Below, in pieces: positions 18,776-27,540 of a stretch of DNA of 64,000 bases. Numbering within the stretch: the stretch's first letter is position 1; each line of letters opens with the position of its first letter. Under the pieces are notes generated by a model. The model was not told where the DNA came from. It searched no databases and saw nothing but the letters and a program-made list of their open reading frames with translations. Source of the stretch: WHTI01 sp963756365 (GTDB lineage: Bacteria; Actinomycetota; CADDZG01; WHSQ01); assembly GCA_963756365.1 (NCBI GenBank), contig CAVWNF010000003.1, forward strand, positions 1,054,001 to 1,118,000, written 5' to 3'. Made by a program: the position numbers and the translations under genes.

Positions 18776-19873
18776 ATGAAGGTTGGGATCGTCTGCCCGT
18801 ACGCCTGGGACCGGTTCGGCGGCGTCCAGAGCCATATACGGGCGCTGGCCCGTGCTCTCAGGACGAGGGGACACACGGTCGAGATCATCGCCCCGATCGT
18901 CGAGCGACCACCAGGTGATGAGGGAGTAACCATCGTGGGCCGGGCGGTGAGTGTTCCTGCGAACGGTTCGGTTGCGCCGATAGCGTTCGGGCCGGTTGCC
19001 GCTGCGGGGATGAGGCGGGTCCTCAAGGCCGCTGCCCCCGACGTCCTCCATCTTCACGAGCCCCTGCTCCCGAGCTTGAGCCTGCTGGCGCTGTGGAACT
19101 CCGAGATCCCCGCGGTCGGCACCTTCCATGCATCGGCGGACTCGAATTTCGGCTACCGGGCGGGGCGCGTGGTGCTGGATCGGGCCGTCCGGAGGCTCGC
19201 GGTCAGGACGGCGGTATCCGAAGCGGCGAGGGAGCTCGTGGAGCGGTACTTCCCCGGAGACTATGAGTTGACCCCCAACGGGATCGATGTCGATCGATTC
19301 GCCTCGGCAGAACCGCTGGAGATGGCTGGAGAGAAGAGCGTTCTGTTCCTTGGACGTCTCGAGAAAAGGAAGGGCCTCGAGGTTCTGATCCGAGCGCTAG
19401 GAGATTCACCCCGGCCGGGGACGGTTCTGACGGTCGTTGGGGCCGGCCCCGAGGAAGAGCGCTGCAGACGTCTTGCGGGTGACCTCGATGTGGATGCGAG
19501 ATTCATCGGTCGTCTCTCGGACGAGGACGTACCCCGCGCCTATCGAGGCGCCGACCTCTACTGTGCGCCCAATCTCGGAGGGGAGTCGTTCGGGATAGTG
19601 CTCACCGAAGCGATGTCGGCTGGGACCCCGGTGGTCTGCTCCGACATCCCGGGCTTCAGGGCCGTGGCCTCGGACGCGGCTGCACTTGTCGCCCCCGGAG
19701 ATCACCGGATGCTGGCGGGCATGATCCACGAGGTCCTCGACGACGACGATCGTGCCGCTCGGATGAGCGTTGCGGGAAGAGATGTTGCTGCTCGCTTCGA
19801 TTGGGCCCGTCTCGTCGAAGGGGTGGAAGCGCTCTACGGCGCCGCGGTGGGAGCAACGCCTCCCCTGATGTAA
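18776..19873 (+). CDS. pimA: GT4 glycosyltransferase, phosphatidylinositol alpha-mannosyltransferase
   Basis: A 365-residue GT-B enzyme: N-terminal GGVQSHIRALARAL glycine-rich loop, HLHEP (the histidine equivalent to PimA His118), GTFHASAD, PNGIDVDRF, LFLGRLEKRKG with the Arg/Lys that bind GDP-mannose phosphates, and the C-terminal ESFGIVLTEAMSAGTPV donor motif. PimA transfers the first mannose from GDP-mannose to phosphatidylinositol on the cytoplasmic side. It follows patA by 13 bases, forming a compact three-gene PIM operon with pgsA1. Confidence 0.92.
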   Translation: MKVGIVCPYAWDRFGGVQSHIRALARALRTRGHTVEIIAPIVERPPGDEGVTIVGRAVSVPANGSVAPIAFGPVAAAGMRRVLKAAAPDVLHLHEPLLPSLSLLALWNSEIPAVGTFHASADSNFGYRAGRVVLDRAVRRLAVRTAVSEAARELVERYFPGDYELTPNGIDVDRFASAEPLEMAGEKSVLFLGRLEKRKGLEVLIRALGDSPRPGTVLTVVGAGPEEERCRRLAGDLDVDARFIGRLSDEDVPRAYRGADLYCAPNLGGESFGIVLTEAMSAGTPVVCSDIPGFRAVASDAAALVAPGDHRMLAGMIHEVLDDDDRAARMSVAGRDVAARFDWARLVEGVEALYGAAVGATPPLM

Positions 19874-19875
19874 GG

Positions 19876-20611
19876 ATGACCGTGATGGCAGACGAGATCG
19901 CACGTGATGGCGTACCCAGGAAGCTCCCCGATTGGGAGGCTCCAGCACGCTCCGTGCTGACCGCAACCGAGGCTCTGTACCTGGTGCTGCTGGCGGTGCT
20001 GATAGGCGGGTTCCTCTTCGTTCTGGGCGAGACACTCGGCACCGCCGGGATGGGCATCACGCTGATCCTCTTCTTCATCGCAGGCTTGATCATCAGTCTG
20101 GCGACGTCGTCCCGACGCGCATTGCTGTCTGCTTCAGCCCGGCAGGTCGGACCGGAAGAGCTGCCCCGGGTCACGAACATCCTCACTGGGCTGGCACGCG
20201 ACCTAGCCGTGACCCAACCGCGTCTTCGCGTGTGCGACGACCCCGAGCCGAATGCGATGGTTGGCCGAGCCGGGGGGCCGGTGATAACCGTCACGACCGG
20301 GCTAGCGGAACTGAGCCGCACCGAGATCGAAGCCGTGCTGGCGCACTGCTTTGCCCGCCTCCATGGAAAGGGACTGTGGGTAGCGTCCTTGGCAGCGGAA
20401 CTCGTATTCCTTGCTGGCCCGCTCCGACCGATGGTGGGAGACACCGATGACGTGCAGCGCGGTTGCCATCACGAAGTACCCGCCTGGGCTCATCTCTGCC
20501 CTTGAGAAAGCGGGCAGCAGGACCGGGCGCCACGCCCCATTGTGGTTCTCCTCCGATGGGCGCTGGCATCAGCCGCGCGCCGAACGGATCGCTCGCCTCA
20601 GGGACCTCTAA
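19876..20611 (+). CDS. M48 (HtpX)-like membrane protein lacking HExxH (one frame break)
   Basis: About 244 residues. Two N-terminal hydrophobic segments (LYLVLLAVLIGGFLF and ITLILFFIAGLII) are followed by an HtpX/M48-type core: NAMVGRAGGPVITVTTGL, then IEAVLAHCFARLHG where an active peptidase has HExxH, and near the end VAITKYPPGLISALEK, typical of M48 proteins. A +1 break near 20442 joins DTDDV to SAVAITKYPPG. With Glu and the second His missing it is probably a non-catalytic homologue. Start is ATG 19876 or, with better AAGG spacing, ATG 19885. It is two bases downstream of pimA. Confidence 0.75.
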
Positions 20612-20817
20612 GGGGTGCTCGAATGCCACTTCGAGCGTCTCGGAGCGTGATAGCTTCGCCCGCTGGATGCCCCGTTTCGGACACCTGAGCTTCGGACCCC
20701 AAGGTTCGGACCCCGGAGGTCCGAACGCCGGTATCGCACGGTCCGCCCAGTGCATACGCAAGTGGATAGGCACCGGGTGATGACGCCAACCGAACGAGTT
20801 CCCAGAGGTGACTGCGC
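20612..20817 (+). other. Non-coding leader with two hairpins before the DUF3048 pair
   Basis: No credible gene. A seven-base stem GCTCGAA/TTCGAGC (20617-20636) lies just after the M48-like stop. A nine-base stem GTTCGGACC/GGTCCGAAC with loop CCGGA is at 20704-20726, preceded by a direct repeat of TTCGGACCCC. Neither has a T-run, so they are not standard terminators. A GAGGTG ribosome binding site precedes the GTG at 20818. Confidence 0.45.
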
Positions 20818-21849
20818 GTGTCAAGCAAGCAGAAGGTAGCGGCGATAGCGGCCGGCATCGTGGTGCTGGCTGGAGGAGCCTTCTTCCTCCTCAGTGGAGG
20901 TGCCGACAAGCTCCCGATCATCGGCAAGGACGATCCGGTGACCTGCCCCCTGACCGGGATCGAACCGAAGGATGAAGCGATAGTCGAGCGCCCTGCGGTC
21001 GGAGTGAAGATCGAGAACGCAGCGGTTGCCCGACCTCTATCTGGACTGGAGAGCGCTGACCTCGTCTACGAGGAACTCGTCGAGGGGGGAGAGACCAGAT
21101 TCATGGCCATCTTCCACTGCGGCGACGCCAAGAAGGCGGGCCCCATCCGAAGCGCCAGGGTGGTCGATCCGGCGCTACTCCGCCCCATAACGAACATCCT
21201 GGGGTTCTCCGGTGCCAACCAGATAGTCCTCGACGCTCTGGACGAGGCCGGCATCGTTGGGATCACTGAGACCGCAGCAGGCGAAGGCATGCAGAGGGTT
21301 GCCCGTGAGGGCGTCACTTCCGAGCACACCCTTTACGGCAACACCGCGTTGCTTCGGAAGCTCGGGAAGAAGGAGTTCTCGGATCCTCCCCCGGCTATGT
21401 TCGAGTTCGGCGATCTCGAGATCAAGGGTAAGAAGGCCAGCACCGTGTCTCTCAGTTTCGGTGGGGCCAGCACGATCACCTACGACTACTCAGGTGGGGT
21501 GTGGCTGCGCTCGCAGGACGGCGCACCGTTCCTGACCGAAACCGGCGAGCAGATCGCTCCCACCAACATCATCGTCGAATCGCACACCGTGGACTACTCG
21601 AAGACGATCGTTGACCCGGCTGGTAATCCCTCGATCGAGATCGCGGACGAAACCGGCACCGGCGAAGCGGTCCTGTTCCGCAACGGGCGTGCCATCGTTG
21701 GCCGGTGGTCGCGCGAGTCGGTCGATTCCCCTGTCGAATTCGAGACGAAGTCCGGAGACAAGATGGTCTTCGCCCCCGGCTCGATCTGGATCGCCTTGGT
21801 GCCTAACGATCAAGGCGAAGTGAAAGGATCGTTCACCTATGAGAAGTAG
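20818..21849 (+). CDS. DUF3048-domain protein, YerB-like (copy 1)
   Basis: A 343-residue secreted or anchored protein: one N-terminal hydrophobic segment (VAAIAAGIVVLAGGAFFLL), then the DUF3048 core with CPLTG, RPAVGVKIEN, SADLVYEELVEGGETRFMAI and IRSARVVDP, and the C-terminal DUF3048 part (YSKTIVDPAGNP, LFRNGRAIVGRW). YerB-type proteins are extracytoplasmic and of unknown function. GTG start with GAGGTG upstream. A second copy overlaps its last 11 bases. Unlike copy 2, no lipobox cysteine is evident. Confidence 0.85.
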   Translation: MSSKQKVAAIAAGIVVLAGGAFFLLSGGADKLPIIGKDDPVTCPLTGIEPKDEAIVERPAVGVKIENAAVARPLSGLESADLVYEELVEGGETRFMAIFHCGDAKKAGPIRSARVVDPALLRPITNILGFSGANQIVLDALDEAGIVGITETAAGEGMQRVAREGVTSEHTLYGNTALLRKLGKKEFSDPPPAMFEFGDLEIKGKKASTVSLSFGGASTITYDYSGGVWLRSQDGAPFLTETGEQIAPTNIIVESHTVDYSKTIVDPAGNPSIEIADETGTGEAVLFRNGRAIVGRWSRESVDSPVEFETKSGDKMVFAPGSIWIALVPNDQGEVKGSFTYEK

Positions 21850-22880
21850 AAGCGTCGTCGTCATAGCGGCCCTCCTGGCCACAGCGGTTCTGATGGCTGC
21901 GTGCAGTTCCGACGAAACGGCCCCGGACAGCCGCGTCGCCGACCGCTACGCCCACCCCGACCCCAGATCCGACCTGCCCACTGACCGGGGAAGCCCCCCG
22001 GGCGGGGCTAGACCTGAACAGACCAGCGGTTGCGATCAAGGTCGAGAACCCACCGGAGGTTCGCCCCCAGGTCGGCTTGGACCAGGCAGACGTGGTGATC
22101 GAGGAGCGGGTCGAGGGAGGGATCACTCGCTTCATGGTGGTCTTCCATTGCAACCAGGCGGAAGTAACGGGTCCCGTGCGCTCAGGACGCTTCGACGACG
22201 CGAAGATCGCGCTGCCGTTCACCCACATGGTGGTCGCCTCGGGATCGAATCAGATCGTTACCAACGAATTCACGGCTCGGGGGATCACATACCTCACCGA
22301 GGGACAGACCGAAGGGTTGTACCGCGACGCCGCACTCGGCTCGGGCGTGCACGGTCTCTTCGCCAAACCTGAAGTGCTCCTGAAGGAAGCGAAGAAGGCC
22401 AAGCTTCCGGCCCCCAAGTCCTTCATGACTTTCGATGAGATCGCAGGCAAGTCCAAGAAGGCGCGCTCCGTTCAGATGCAGTTCACCTCCTCGAACACGA
22501 TCGAGTACAAGTGGGAGAACGAAGGGTGGGCACGCTACGAAGGCGGGGTTCCGTTCATGGCCCGCTCCGGAGAGCAGATCTCGGTGCCGAACGTCCTCGT
22601 CCAGCTTGTAAGGATCGACAATTCGAAGACGATCGTCGACGTTGCAGGCAATCCTTCTCCAGATATCACTCTCTCGGGAACCGGCAAGGTCCTGTTGTTC
22701 AGGGATGGCAGAGTGATCAAAGGGCAGTGGTCGATCAAGAAGGAAGGGGCAGCCCCTGTCTATACGGACAGCAAGGGCAACCCGCTCACCTTCGCCGAGG
22801 GGTCAACCTGGATCGAACTGATCCCGAACGACGAGGGTGAGATCAACGGCATGGTGTCCTTCTCGAAGAAGGCGTCCTAA
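21839..22880 (+). CDS. DUF3048-domain lipoprotein, YerB-like (copy 2, one frame break)
   Basis: About 346 residues after repairing a +1 break near 21950. The N-terminus is a lipoprotein signal (LLATAVLMAACSS). A TPTPTPDPTCPLTG linker in the next frame leads into the same DUF3048 core as copy 1: RPAVAIKVEN, DQADVVIEERVEGGITRFM, later DNSKTIVDVAGNP and LFRDGRVIKGQW. The ATG lies within the last codons of copy 1 (11-base overlap), so the two are translationally coupled tandem paralogues. Function unknown; both copies would sit outside the membrane. Confidence 0.83.
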
Positions 22881-22974
22881 GGCCCACGGGAGGCCCCCTG
22901 GGGCTTGTGCGGCGATAGGATAAGCAGGCCCGTAGGCGGCGAGAGTACCGGTACCCGATCGGAAGGAACCAACC

Positions 22975-23867
22975 ATGTCCCACAGAGAAACGGGATCGGC
23001 CCGGGTCAAGAGCGGCCTCGCAGAGATGCTCAAGGGCGGGGTCATCATGGACGTGACGTCGGCCGACCAGGCGAAGATCGCAGAGGACGCCGGAGCGGTT
23101 GCCGTCATGGCCCTCGAGACGCGTTCCGGCAGACATCCGCGCCGAAGGTGGCGTCGTCCGGATGGCCGACCCGCAGAAGATCGCAGACATCGTCGAGTCA
23201 GTGTCGGTCCCGGTCATGGCCAAGTGCCGGATCGGGCACTTCGTTGAAGCCCAAGTGCTGCAGTCGATGGGCGTCGACTACATAGATGAATCCGAGGTGC
23301 TCACTCCCGCAGATGAGGCCAACCACGTCAACAAGTGGGGATTCACGGTTCCCTTCGTGTGCGGAGCTACGAACCTCGGCGAGGCGCTGCGACGACTCGG
23401 AGAAGGGCGCCGCGATGATCCGCTCGAAAGGCGAGGCGGGGACCGGCAACGTGGTCGAGGCGGTTCGTCACATGCGCTCGATCACCTCGGAGATCAAGAG
23501 ACTTGCAACGCTGGGATCCGAAGAGCTCATGGCCGCCGCGAAAGACCTCCGGGCGCCCGTCGACCTAGTCAGGGAGTGCGCCGAAACTGGCAAGTTGCCG
23601 GTCGTACTGTTCACCGCTGGTGGGATAGCTACTCCCGCAGACGCGGCGTTGATGATGCAACTCGGAGCCGATGGGGTGTTCGTAGGTTCCGGGATCTTCA
23701 AGTCCGGCGATCCGGCCGCGCGGGCGAGGGCGATAGTCGATGCGACTACGCATTTCGAAGACCCCGACATGATCGCCAAGGTCTCGCATGGACTGGGCGA
23801 GGCGATGGTTGGGATCAACATCTCAGACATCCCCGATGGGCAGAGGCTCGCAACCCGCGGCTGGTAG
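22975..23867 (+). CDS. pdxS: Pyridoxal 5'-phosphate synthase, synthase subunit (two frame breaks)
   Basis: About 296 residues once +1 breaks near 23120 (ALE then RVPADIRAEGG) and near 23412 (EG then AAMIRSKGEAGTGN) are repaired, which is the normal PdxS length. Motifs: GGVIMDVTSADQAKIAEDAGA with the early Asp, VMAKCRIGHFVEAQ, IDESEVLTPADE, GEAGTGNVVEAVRH and TAGGIATPADA. PdxS condenses ribose-5-phosphate, glyceraldehyde-3-phosphate and ammonia from PdxT into PLP. GGAAGGAACC precedes the ATG. Every catalytic segment is present, so the breaks are most likely sequence errors. Confidence 0.93.
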
Positions 23868-23870
23868 TTG

Positions 23871-24446
23871 ATGAAGGTCGGCGTACTCGGTTTGCAGGGT
23901 GACGTAAGAGAGCACGTACGCGCGCTCGACGCCTCGGGAGGAACGCCGGTCGTGGTCAAGCGAGCCGATCAGCTCGCCGACGTCGATGGGCTCGTTATCC
24001 CCGGTGGCGAGTCGACGACGATCGGGATGCTCCTCGATCGCTACGACCTACTCGAGCCACTCAGAGAACGGCTGGCAGCGCAGATGCCCGCGTTCGGGAC
24101 CTGCGCCGGCTTGATCCTTCTCGCTCGTTCGATCGTCGGCAAGGAAGATGCTCCCTGGAGGGCACCCGCCCTCGATGTGAGCGTCCGAAGGAATGCATAT
24201 GGTCGACAGACCGATTCGTTCGAGGCAGATCTCGAGGTAACCGGATTGGAAACACCGGTGCACGCTGTGTTCATCCGGGCTCCCTCGATAGAGTCGGTGG
24301 GAGACGGCGTCGAGGTTCTCGCCAGCCATGAGGGGATCCCCGTGTTGGTTCGGCAGGGGAGCATCATGGCGTCGAGCTTTCACCCGGAGATGACGGCAGA
24401 CACCCGGATCCACGAGATGTTCGTAGAGATGATGAAGGCGAACTAG
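23871..24446 (+). CDS. pdxT: Pyridoxal 5'-phosphate synthase, glutaminase subunit
   Basis: A 191-residue class I-type glutaminase: GVLGLQGDVREH at the start, IPGGESTTI, nucleophile elbow FGTCAGLILLA with the catalytic Cys, IRAPSIE and the His-Glu pair in SSFHPEMT. It releases ammonia from glutamine and channels it to PdxS. ATG 23871 is three bases after the pdxS stop, so the two subunits are coupled. It is unbroken. Confidence 0.94.
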   Translation: MKVGVLGLQGDVREHVRALDASGGTPVVVKRADQLADVDGLVIPGGESTTIGMLLDRYDLLEPLRERLAAQMPAFGTCAGLILLARSIVGKEDAPWRAPALDVSVRRNAYGRQTDSFEADLEVTGLETPVHAVFIRAPSIESVGDGVEVLASHEGIPVLVRQGSIMASSFHPEMTADTRIHEMFVEMMKAN

Positions 24447-24463
24447 TTCAGCGACCTGGCTGG

Positions 24464-24521
24464 GAAGGCTACTAAGTGAAGGGCTACAAGTGAAGGCCTA
24501 CTAGATGAAGGGCTACTAGAT
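24464..24521 (+). repeat. Four tandem 14-15 bp repeats forming stop-start mini-ORFs before yebC
   Basis: Units: 24464-24477, 24478-24491, 24492-24506 and 24507-24521, consensus GAAGGgCTACtAGaT. Each unit carries a GAAGG Shine-Dalgarno-like core and a stop. Three mini-ORFs can be read: GTG at 24476 (V-K-G-Y-K-stop), GTG at 24490 (V-K-A-Y-stop) and ATG at 24505 (M-K-G-Y-stop), whose TAG touches the yebC ATG at 24520. Sequence identity is visible directly; a regulatory role is inference. Confidence 0.8.
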
Positions 24522-25266
24522 GTCGGGACATTCGAAATGGTCAACGATCAAGCGCAAGAAGGGCGCGCAAGACGCTCAGCGCGCCAAGCTCTGGGGCAAG
24601 CTCCTCAGGTTCGTGGAAGTAGCGGCGCGCGACGGGGGAGGCAGTACCGACGGGAACCCGACCCTTGCCACCGCGGTAGCGAAAGCCAAAGCCAGTTCGG
24701 TGCCGAACGACAACATCGATCGCGCGATCAAACGCGGTACGGGCGAACTCGAAGGCGAAACCTATGAGGAGACGACTTACGAGGGATACGGGCCCGGCGG
24801 GGTCGCCGTGTTCGTCAGGTGCCTCACCAGCAATCGGAATCGCTCCGCTCAGGATGTCAGGAGCGCGTTCAACAGCCATGGCGGAAAGCTTGCCGAACCC
24901 GGAGCCGTCGCATGGATGTTCGAGCCCAGGGGTGTGGTGATCGTTTCACCTGAGGGCACGAGCGAGGACGAGGTGTTCTTGATCGCGGCCGATGCGGGGG
25001 CGGAGGATGTCAGGCCATCCGAGGACGCGATCGAGGTGATAACACCGACGGACGCTTTGAAGCCCGTGAGGGACGCCATCGCTGGCGCCGGGATGATCGT
25101 CGAATCGTTCGATCTAACGATGATCCCCAAGACGACGGTGACGGTGGAGGGCGGGGACGCCAAGAAGCTGCTGAACCTGATCGACGAACTCGATGAGTTG
25201 GACGACGTCCAAGAGGTCTTCGCCAACTTCGACATCTCCGATGACGTGCTCGCTTCGCTCGCCTAG
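24520..25266 (+). CDS. yebC: YebC/PmpR-family protein
   Basis: A 248-residue member of the TACO1/YebC family, starting with the invariant SGHSKWSTIKRKKGAQDA. Other signatures: NPTLATAVAKAKASSVPNDN, EGYGPGGVAVFV and NRNRSAQDVRSAF. Family members were described as transcription regulators, and more recently as ribosome-associated factors that help translate difficult proline stretches. Standing next to ruvCAB is the ancient bacterial arrangement. The start codon lies in the last unit of the tandem repeat, which also supplies GAAGG. Confidence 0.95.
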   Translation: MSGHSKWSTIKRKKGAQDAQRAKLWGKLLRFVEVAARDGGGSTDGNPTLATAVAKAKASSVPNDNIDRAIKRGTGELEGETYEETTYEGYGPGGVAVFVRCLTSNRNRSAQDVRSAFNSHGGKLAEPGAVAWMFEPRGVVIVSPEGTSEDEVFLIAADAGAEDVRPSEDAIEVITPTDALKPVRDAIAGAGMIVESFDLTMIPKTTVTVEGGDAKKLLNLIDELDELDDVQEVFANFDISDDVLASLA

Positions 25267-25299
25267 AAGGAAATCCGAACGGCGGATATCGGTCTGAAG

Positions 25300-25305
25300 T
25301 AGCCT
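25300..25305 (+). promoter_or_regulatory. Candidate -10 element for ruvCAB
   Basis: TAGCCT six bases before an ATG at 25312, the spacing expected for a leaderless transcript. That ATG is not in the ruvC frame (a net +1 would join it), so either it is the +1 site of a short leader or the true ruvC N-terminus is hidden by an indel. No clear -35 box. Confidence 0.3.
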
Positions 25306-25387
25306 ACGAACATGCGTTCGGTAGAGAGCTCACTCGAGGCGCCATCTCCAGCCGCGCCGAGGGTCGCGACGAGAGGCGCCCGAGTCT

Positions 25388-25894
25388 GTGGCCGGGCGCG
25401 TGCTGGGGATAGATCCCGGCCTCACGACCACGGGTTACGCGGTGGTCGAACGGGCCGGCGGGCGGATGGTTGCGCTCGCCGCGGGGGCCATCCGAACACC
25501 CAAGGACGACCCGATCCAGGACCGCCTGCTGGCTCTCCGTGACGGTGTGAGAGACGTCATCGCATCGTTCTCGCCCAGCGGGTTGGCCCTTGAGCGCGTC
25601 TTCTTCAATGCCAACGTACGAACCGCCATCTCGGTTGGGCAGGCGTCCGGAGTGATCCTTGCGACCGCTGCCGAGAGCGGACTTCAGGTCAGTCATCACA
25701 CGCCGACCGAGGTCAAGGCATCGGTTGCCGGATATGGCGCCGCCGACAAGCGGCAGGTGGCGACGATGGTCTGCAAGATCCTCGGGCTATCCGAGGCGCC
25801 TAAGCCAGCCGACGCCGCGGATGCGTGTGCACTTGCGATCTGCATGTTGAACTCGTCGGGGCTGAACCGAGCGATACAGGAGGCACTGAGGTGA
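25388..25894 (+). CDS. ruvC: Holliday junction resolvase RuvC
   Basis: A 168-residue RNase H-fold endonuclease that cuts four-way junctions. Acidic catalytic residues are visible in VLGIDPGLTTTG (first Asp), LALERVFF (Glu) and PADAADACALAI (Asp pair). GTG 25388 is chosen because it begins right before the first beta strand. The stop overlaps the ruvA GTG. A different upstream ATG at 25312 is out of frame. Confidence 0.95.
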   Translation: MAGRVLGIDPGLTTTGYAVVERAGGRMVALAAGAIRTPKDDPIQDRLLALRDGVRDVIASFSPSGLALERVFFNANVRTAISVGQASGVILATAAESGLQVSHHTPTEVKASVAGYGAADKRQVATMVCKILGLSEAPKPADAADACALAICMLNSSGLNRAIQEALR

Positions 25895-26463
25895 TCGGGT
25901 TCGTCGAAGGGGTAGTGGCCGGACGGTGGGGAGACGGCTGCTTCATCGATGTTCAGGGCGTCGGCTACAAGCTGGCGTGCTCGACCACGACCCTGGCTTC
26001 TCTCCCTGGCGAAGGCCAGCGGGTTCGTCTGTGGACCCACACCCACGTGCGCGAGGACGCGCTCTCCTTGTTCGGGTTCAGTGGACGATCGGAGCAGGCG
26101 ATCTTCGAGGCGCTCCTGGGGGTCTCGGGCGTGGGCCCCAAAGTGGCCCTGCATGTGTGCTCATCCTTCTCACCGGAGGACTTCCGGCGAGCCGTTGCGA
26201 CCGATGACATCGCGACGATCTCATCGGTCCCTGGCATCGGAAAGAAGACCGCCCAGAGGCTGATCCTCGATCTCAAGGAGCGACTCCAGCTCCCCGACCT
26301 GCACATCGTCGGCGCCGACGGGGACTCTCTGTCACGAGCAAGGTCTGCCCTCGAGAACCTCGGCTATTCACCGGCCGAGGTCAGGAGGGCGCTCTCTGAA
26401 TCCGGAGCCGCTGGGACTGTGGAAGAAGTCGTCAAGACGGCCCTTAGGACGCTCGGACGATGA
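25891..26463 (+). CDS. ruvA: Holliday junction branch-migration protein RuvA
   Basis: A 190-residue protein: OB-fold domain I (MIGFVEGVVAGR, DVQGVGYKL), two helix-hairpin-helix motifs in domain II (LLGVSGVGPKVAL and SSVPGIGKKTAQRLILDLK) and a C-terminal domain III (ALENLGYSPAEVRRAL). RuvA holds the junction and loads RuvB. GTG start overlaps the ruvC TGA by one codon. Confidence 0.95.
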   Translation: MIGFVEGVVAGRWGDGCFIDVQGVGYKLACSTTTLASLPGEGQRVRLWTHTHVREDALSLFGFSGRSEQAIFEALLGVSGVGPKVALHVCSSFSPEDFRRAVATDDIATISSVPGIGKKTAQRLILDLKERLQLPDLHIVGADGDSLSRARSALENLGYSPAEVRRALSESGAAGTVEEVVKTALRTLGR

Positions 26464-26476
26464 GAGTGTCTGAACG

Positions 26477-27508
26477 ATGAACGAGGAAGCCGTACTTGCA
26501 GCCAGTGCCGATCCGGTCGAGCGCGAAGCCGAGGGTTCTCTGCGTCCACGCGATCTCGATGAGTTCGTTGGGCAACCGGAACTCAAGATCCATCTAGGGA
26601 TCGTCCTCGAGGCGGCGCGCGCTAGGAACGAACCTGCCGGTCACCTCTTGCTCAGCGGTCCTCCGGGGTTGGGAAAGACCAGCCTCGCTCATGTGATCGC
26701 GGTCGAGATGGGCGCCGGTTTCAGGCCGACGTCGGGGCCCGCGCTTGAGAGGGCGGGCGATCTGGCCGCGATCCTCACGAACCTCGAGGATGGCGACGTG
26801 CTGTTCATCGACGAGATCCATCGTCTGCCGAGGGCGGTCGAAGAGGTGCTGTATCCAGCGATGGAGGACTTCCAACTTGACCTCGTGATCGGTAAGGGGC
26901 CGAGTGCACAAACGATCAGACTTGATCTCAGACACTTCACACTCGTCGGGGCCACCACCCGCGCCGGACTGATCACGGGCCCCCTCCGCAGCCGGTTCGA
27001 GTTGAGCGAACGGCTCGACTACTACCCGCCCGAGGATCTGATGCGGATCATCACCCGTTCGGCCGGCATCCTCGAGGTCCAGATCGATGAGGACGGATGC
27101 CACGAGATCGCCAGAAGAGCACGGGGCACCCCCAGGATCGCCAACCGTCTCCTCAGGAGGGTGCGCGACTACGCCCAGGTGAGGGCGGATGGGGTGATCG
27201 ACGGAAACGTAGCCCGACGGGCGCTCGAGGTGTTCAAGATCGACGAGAAGGGCCTCGATCGCCTTGACGGCGCGATCCTGGACGCACTCGTGAACAGGTT
27301 CCGCGGGGGCCCGGTGGGGCTGTCGACCCTAGCGGTGGCGGTGGGCGAAGAGCCCGACACGATCGAAGACGTCTACGAGCCGTTCCTTATGCAGCTTGGC
27401 TTCCTCAGACGCACCCCCCGAGGCAGGGTCGCGACCGAAGCCGCGTTCACACATATCGGCTCAACGCCTCCAACGGGCCCCGAAGCCGCCCGTTTGTTCG
27501 ATTCGTGA
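26477..27508 (+). CDS. ruvB: Holliday junction branch-migration ATPase RuvB
   Basis: A 343-residue AAA+ motor. Walker A GPPGLGKTS, Walker B DVLFIDEIHR, sensor 1 VGATTRAG, arginine finger region GPLRSRFEL, sensor 2 GTPRIANRLLRRVRDYA, and a C-terminal winged-helix. It drives branch migration with RuvA. ATG 26477 lies 13 bases after ruvA; the three genes form one operon. Confidence 0.97.
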   Translation: MNEEAVLAASADPVEREAEGSLRPRDLDEFVGQPELKIHLGIVLEAARARNEPAGHLLLSGPPGLGKTSLAHVIAVEMGAGFRPTSGPALERAGDLAAILTNLEDGDVLFIDEIHRLPRAVEEVLYPAMEDFQLDLVIGKGPSAQTIRLDLRHFTLVGATTRAGLITGPLRSRFELSERLDYYPPEDLMRIITRSAGILEVQIDEDGCHEIARRARGTPRIANRLLRRVRDYAQVRADGVIDGNVARRALEVFKIDEKGLDRLDGAILDALVNRFRGGPVGLSTLAVAVGEEPDTIEDVYEPFLMQLGFLRRTPRGRVATEAAFTHIGSTPPTGPEAARLFDS

Positions 27509-27540
27509 GGCTCCGCAGCCGATAACGCCCGAATGGGGAG

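Noticed and set aside
22975..23867. pdxS as a pseudogene
   Set aside because: All catalytic segments are present, both breaks are single bases, and pdxT beside it is intact.
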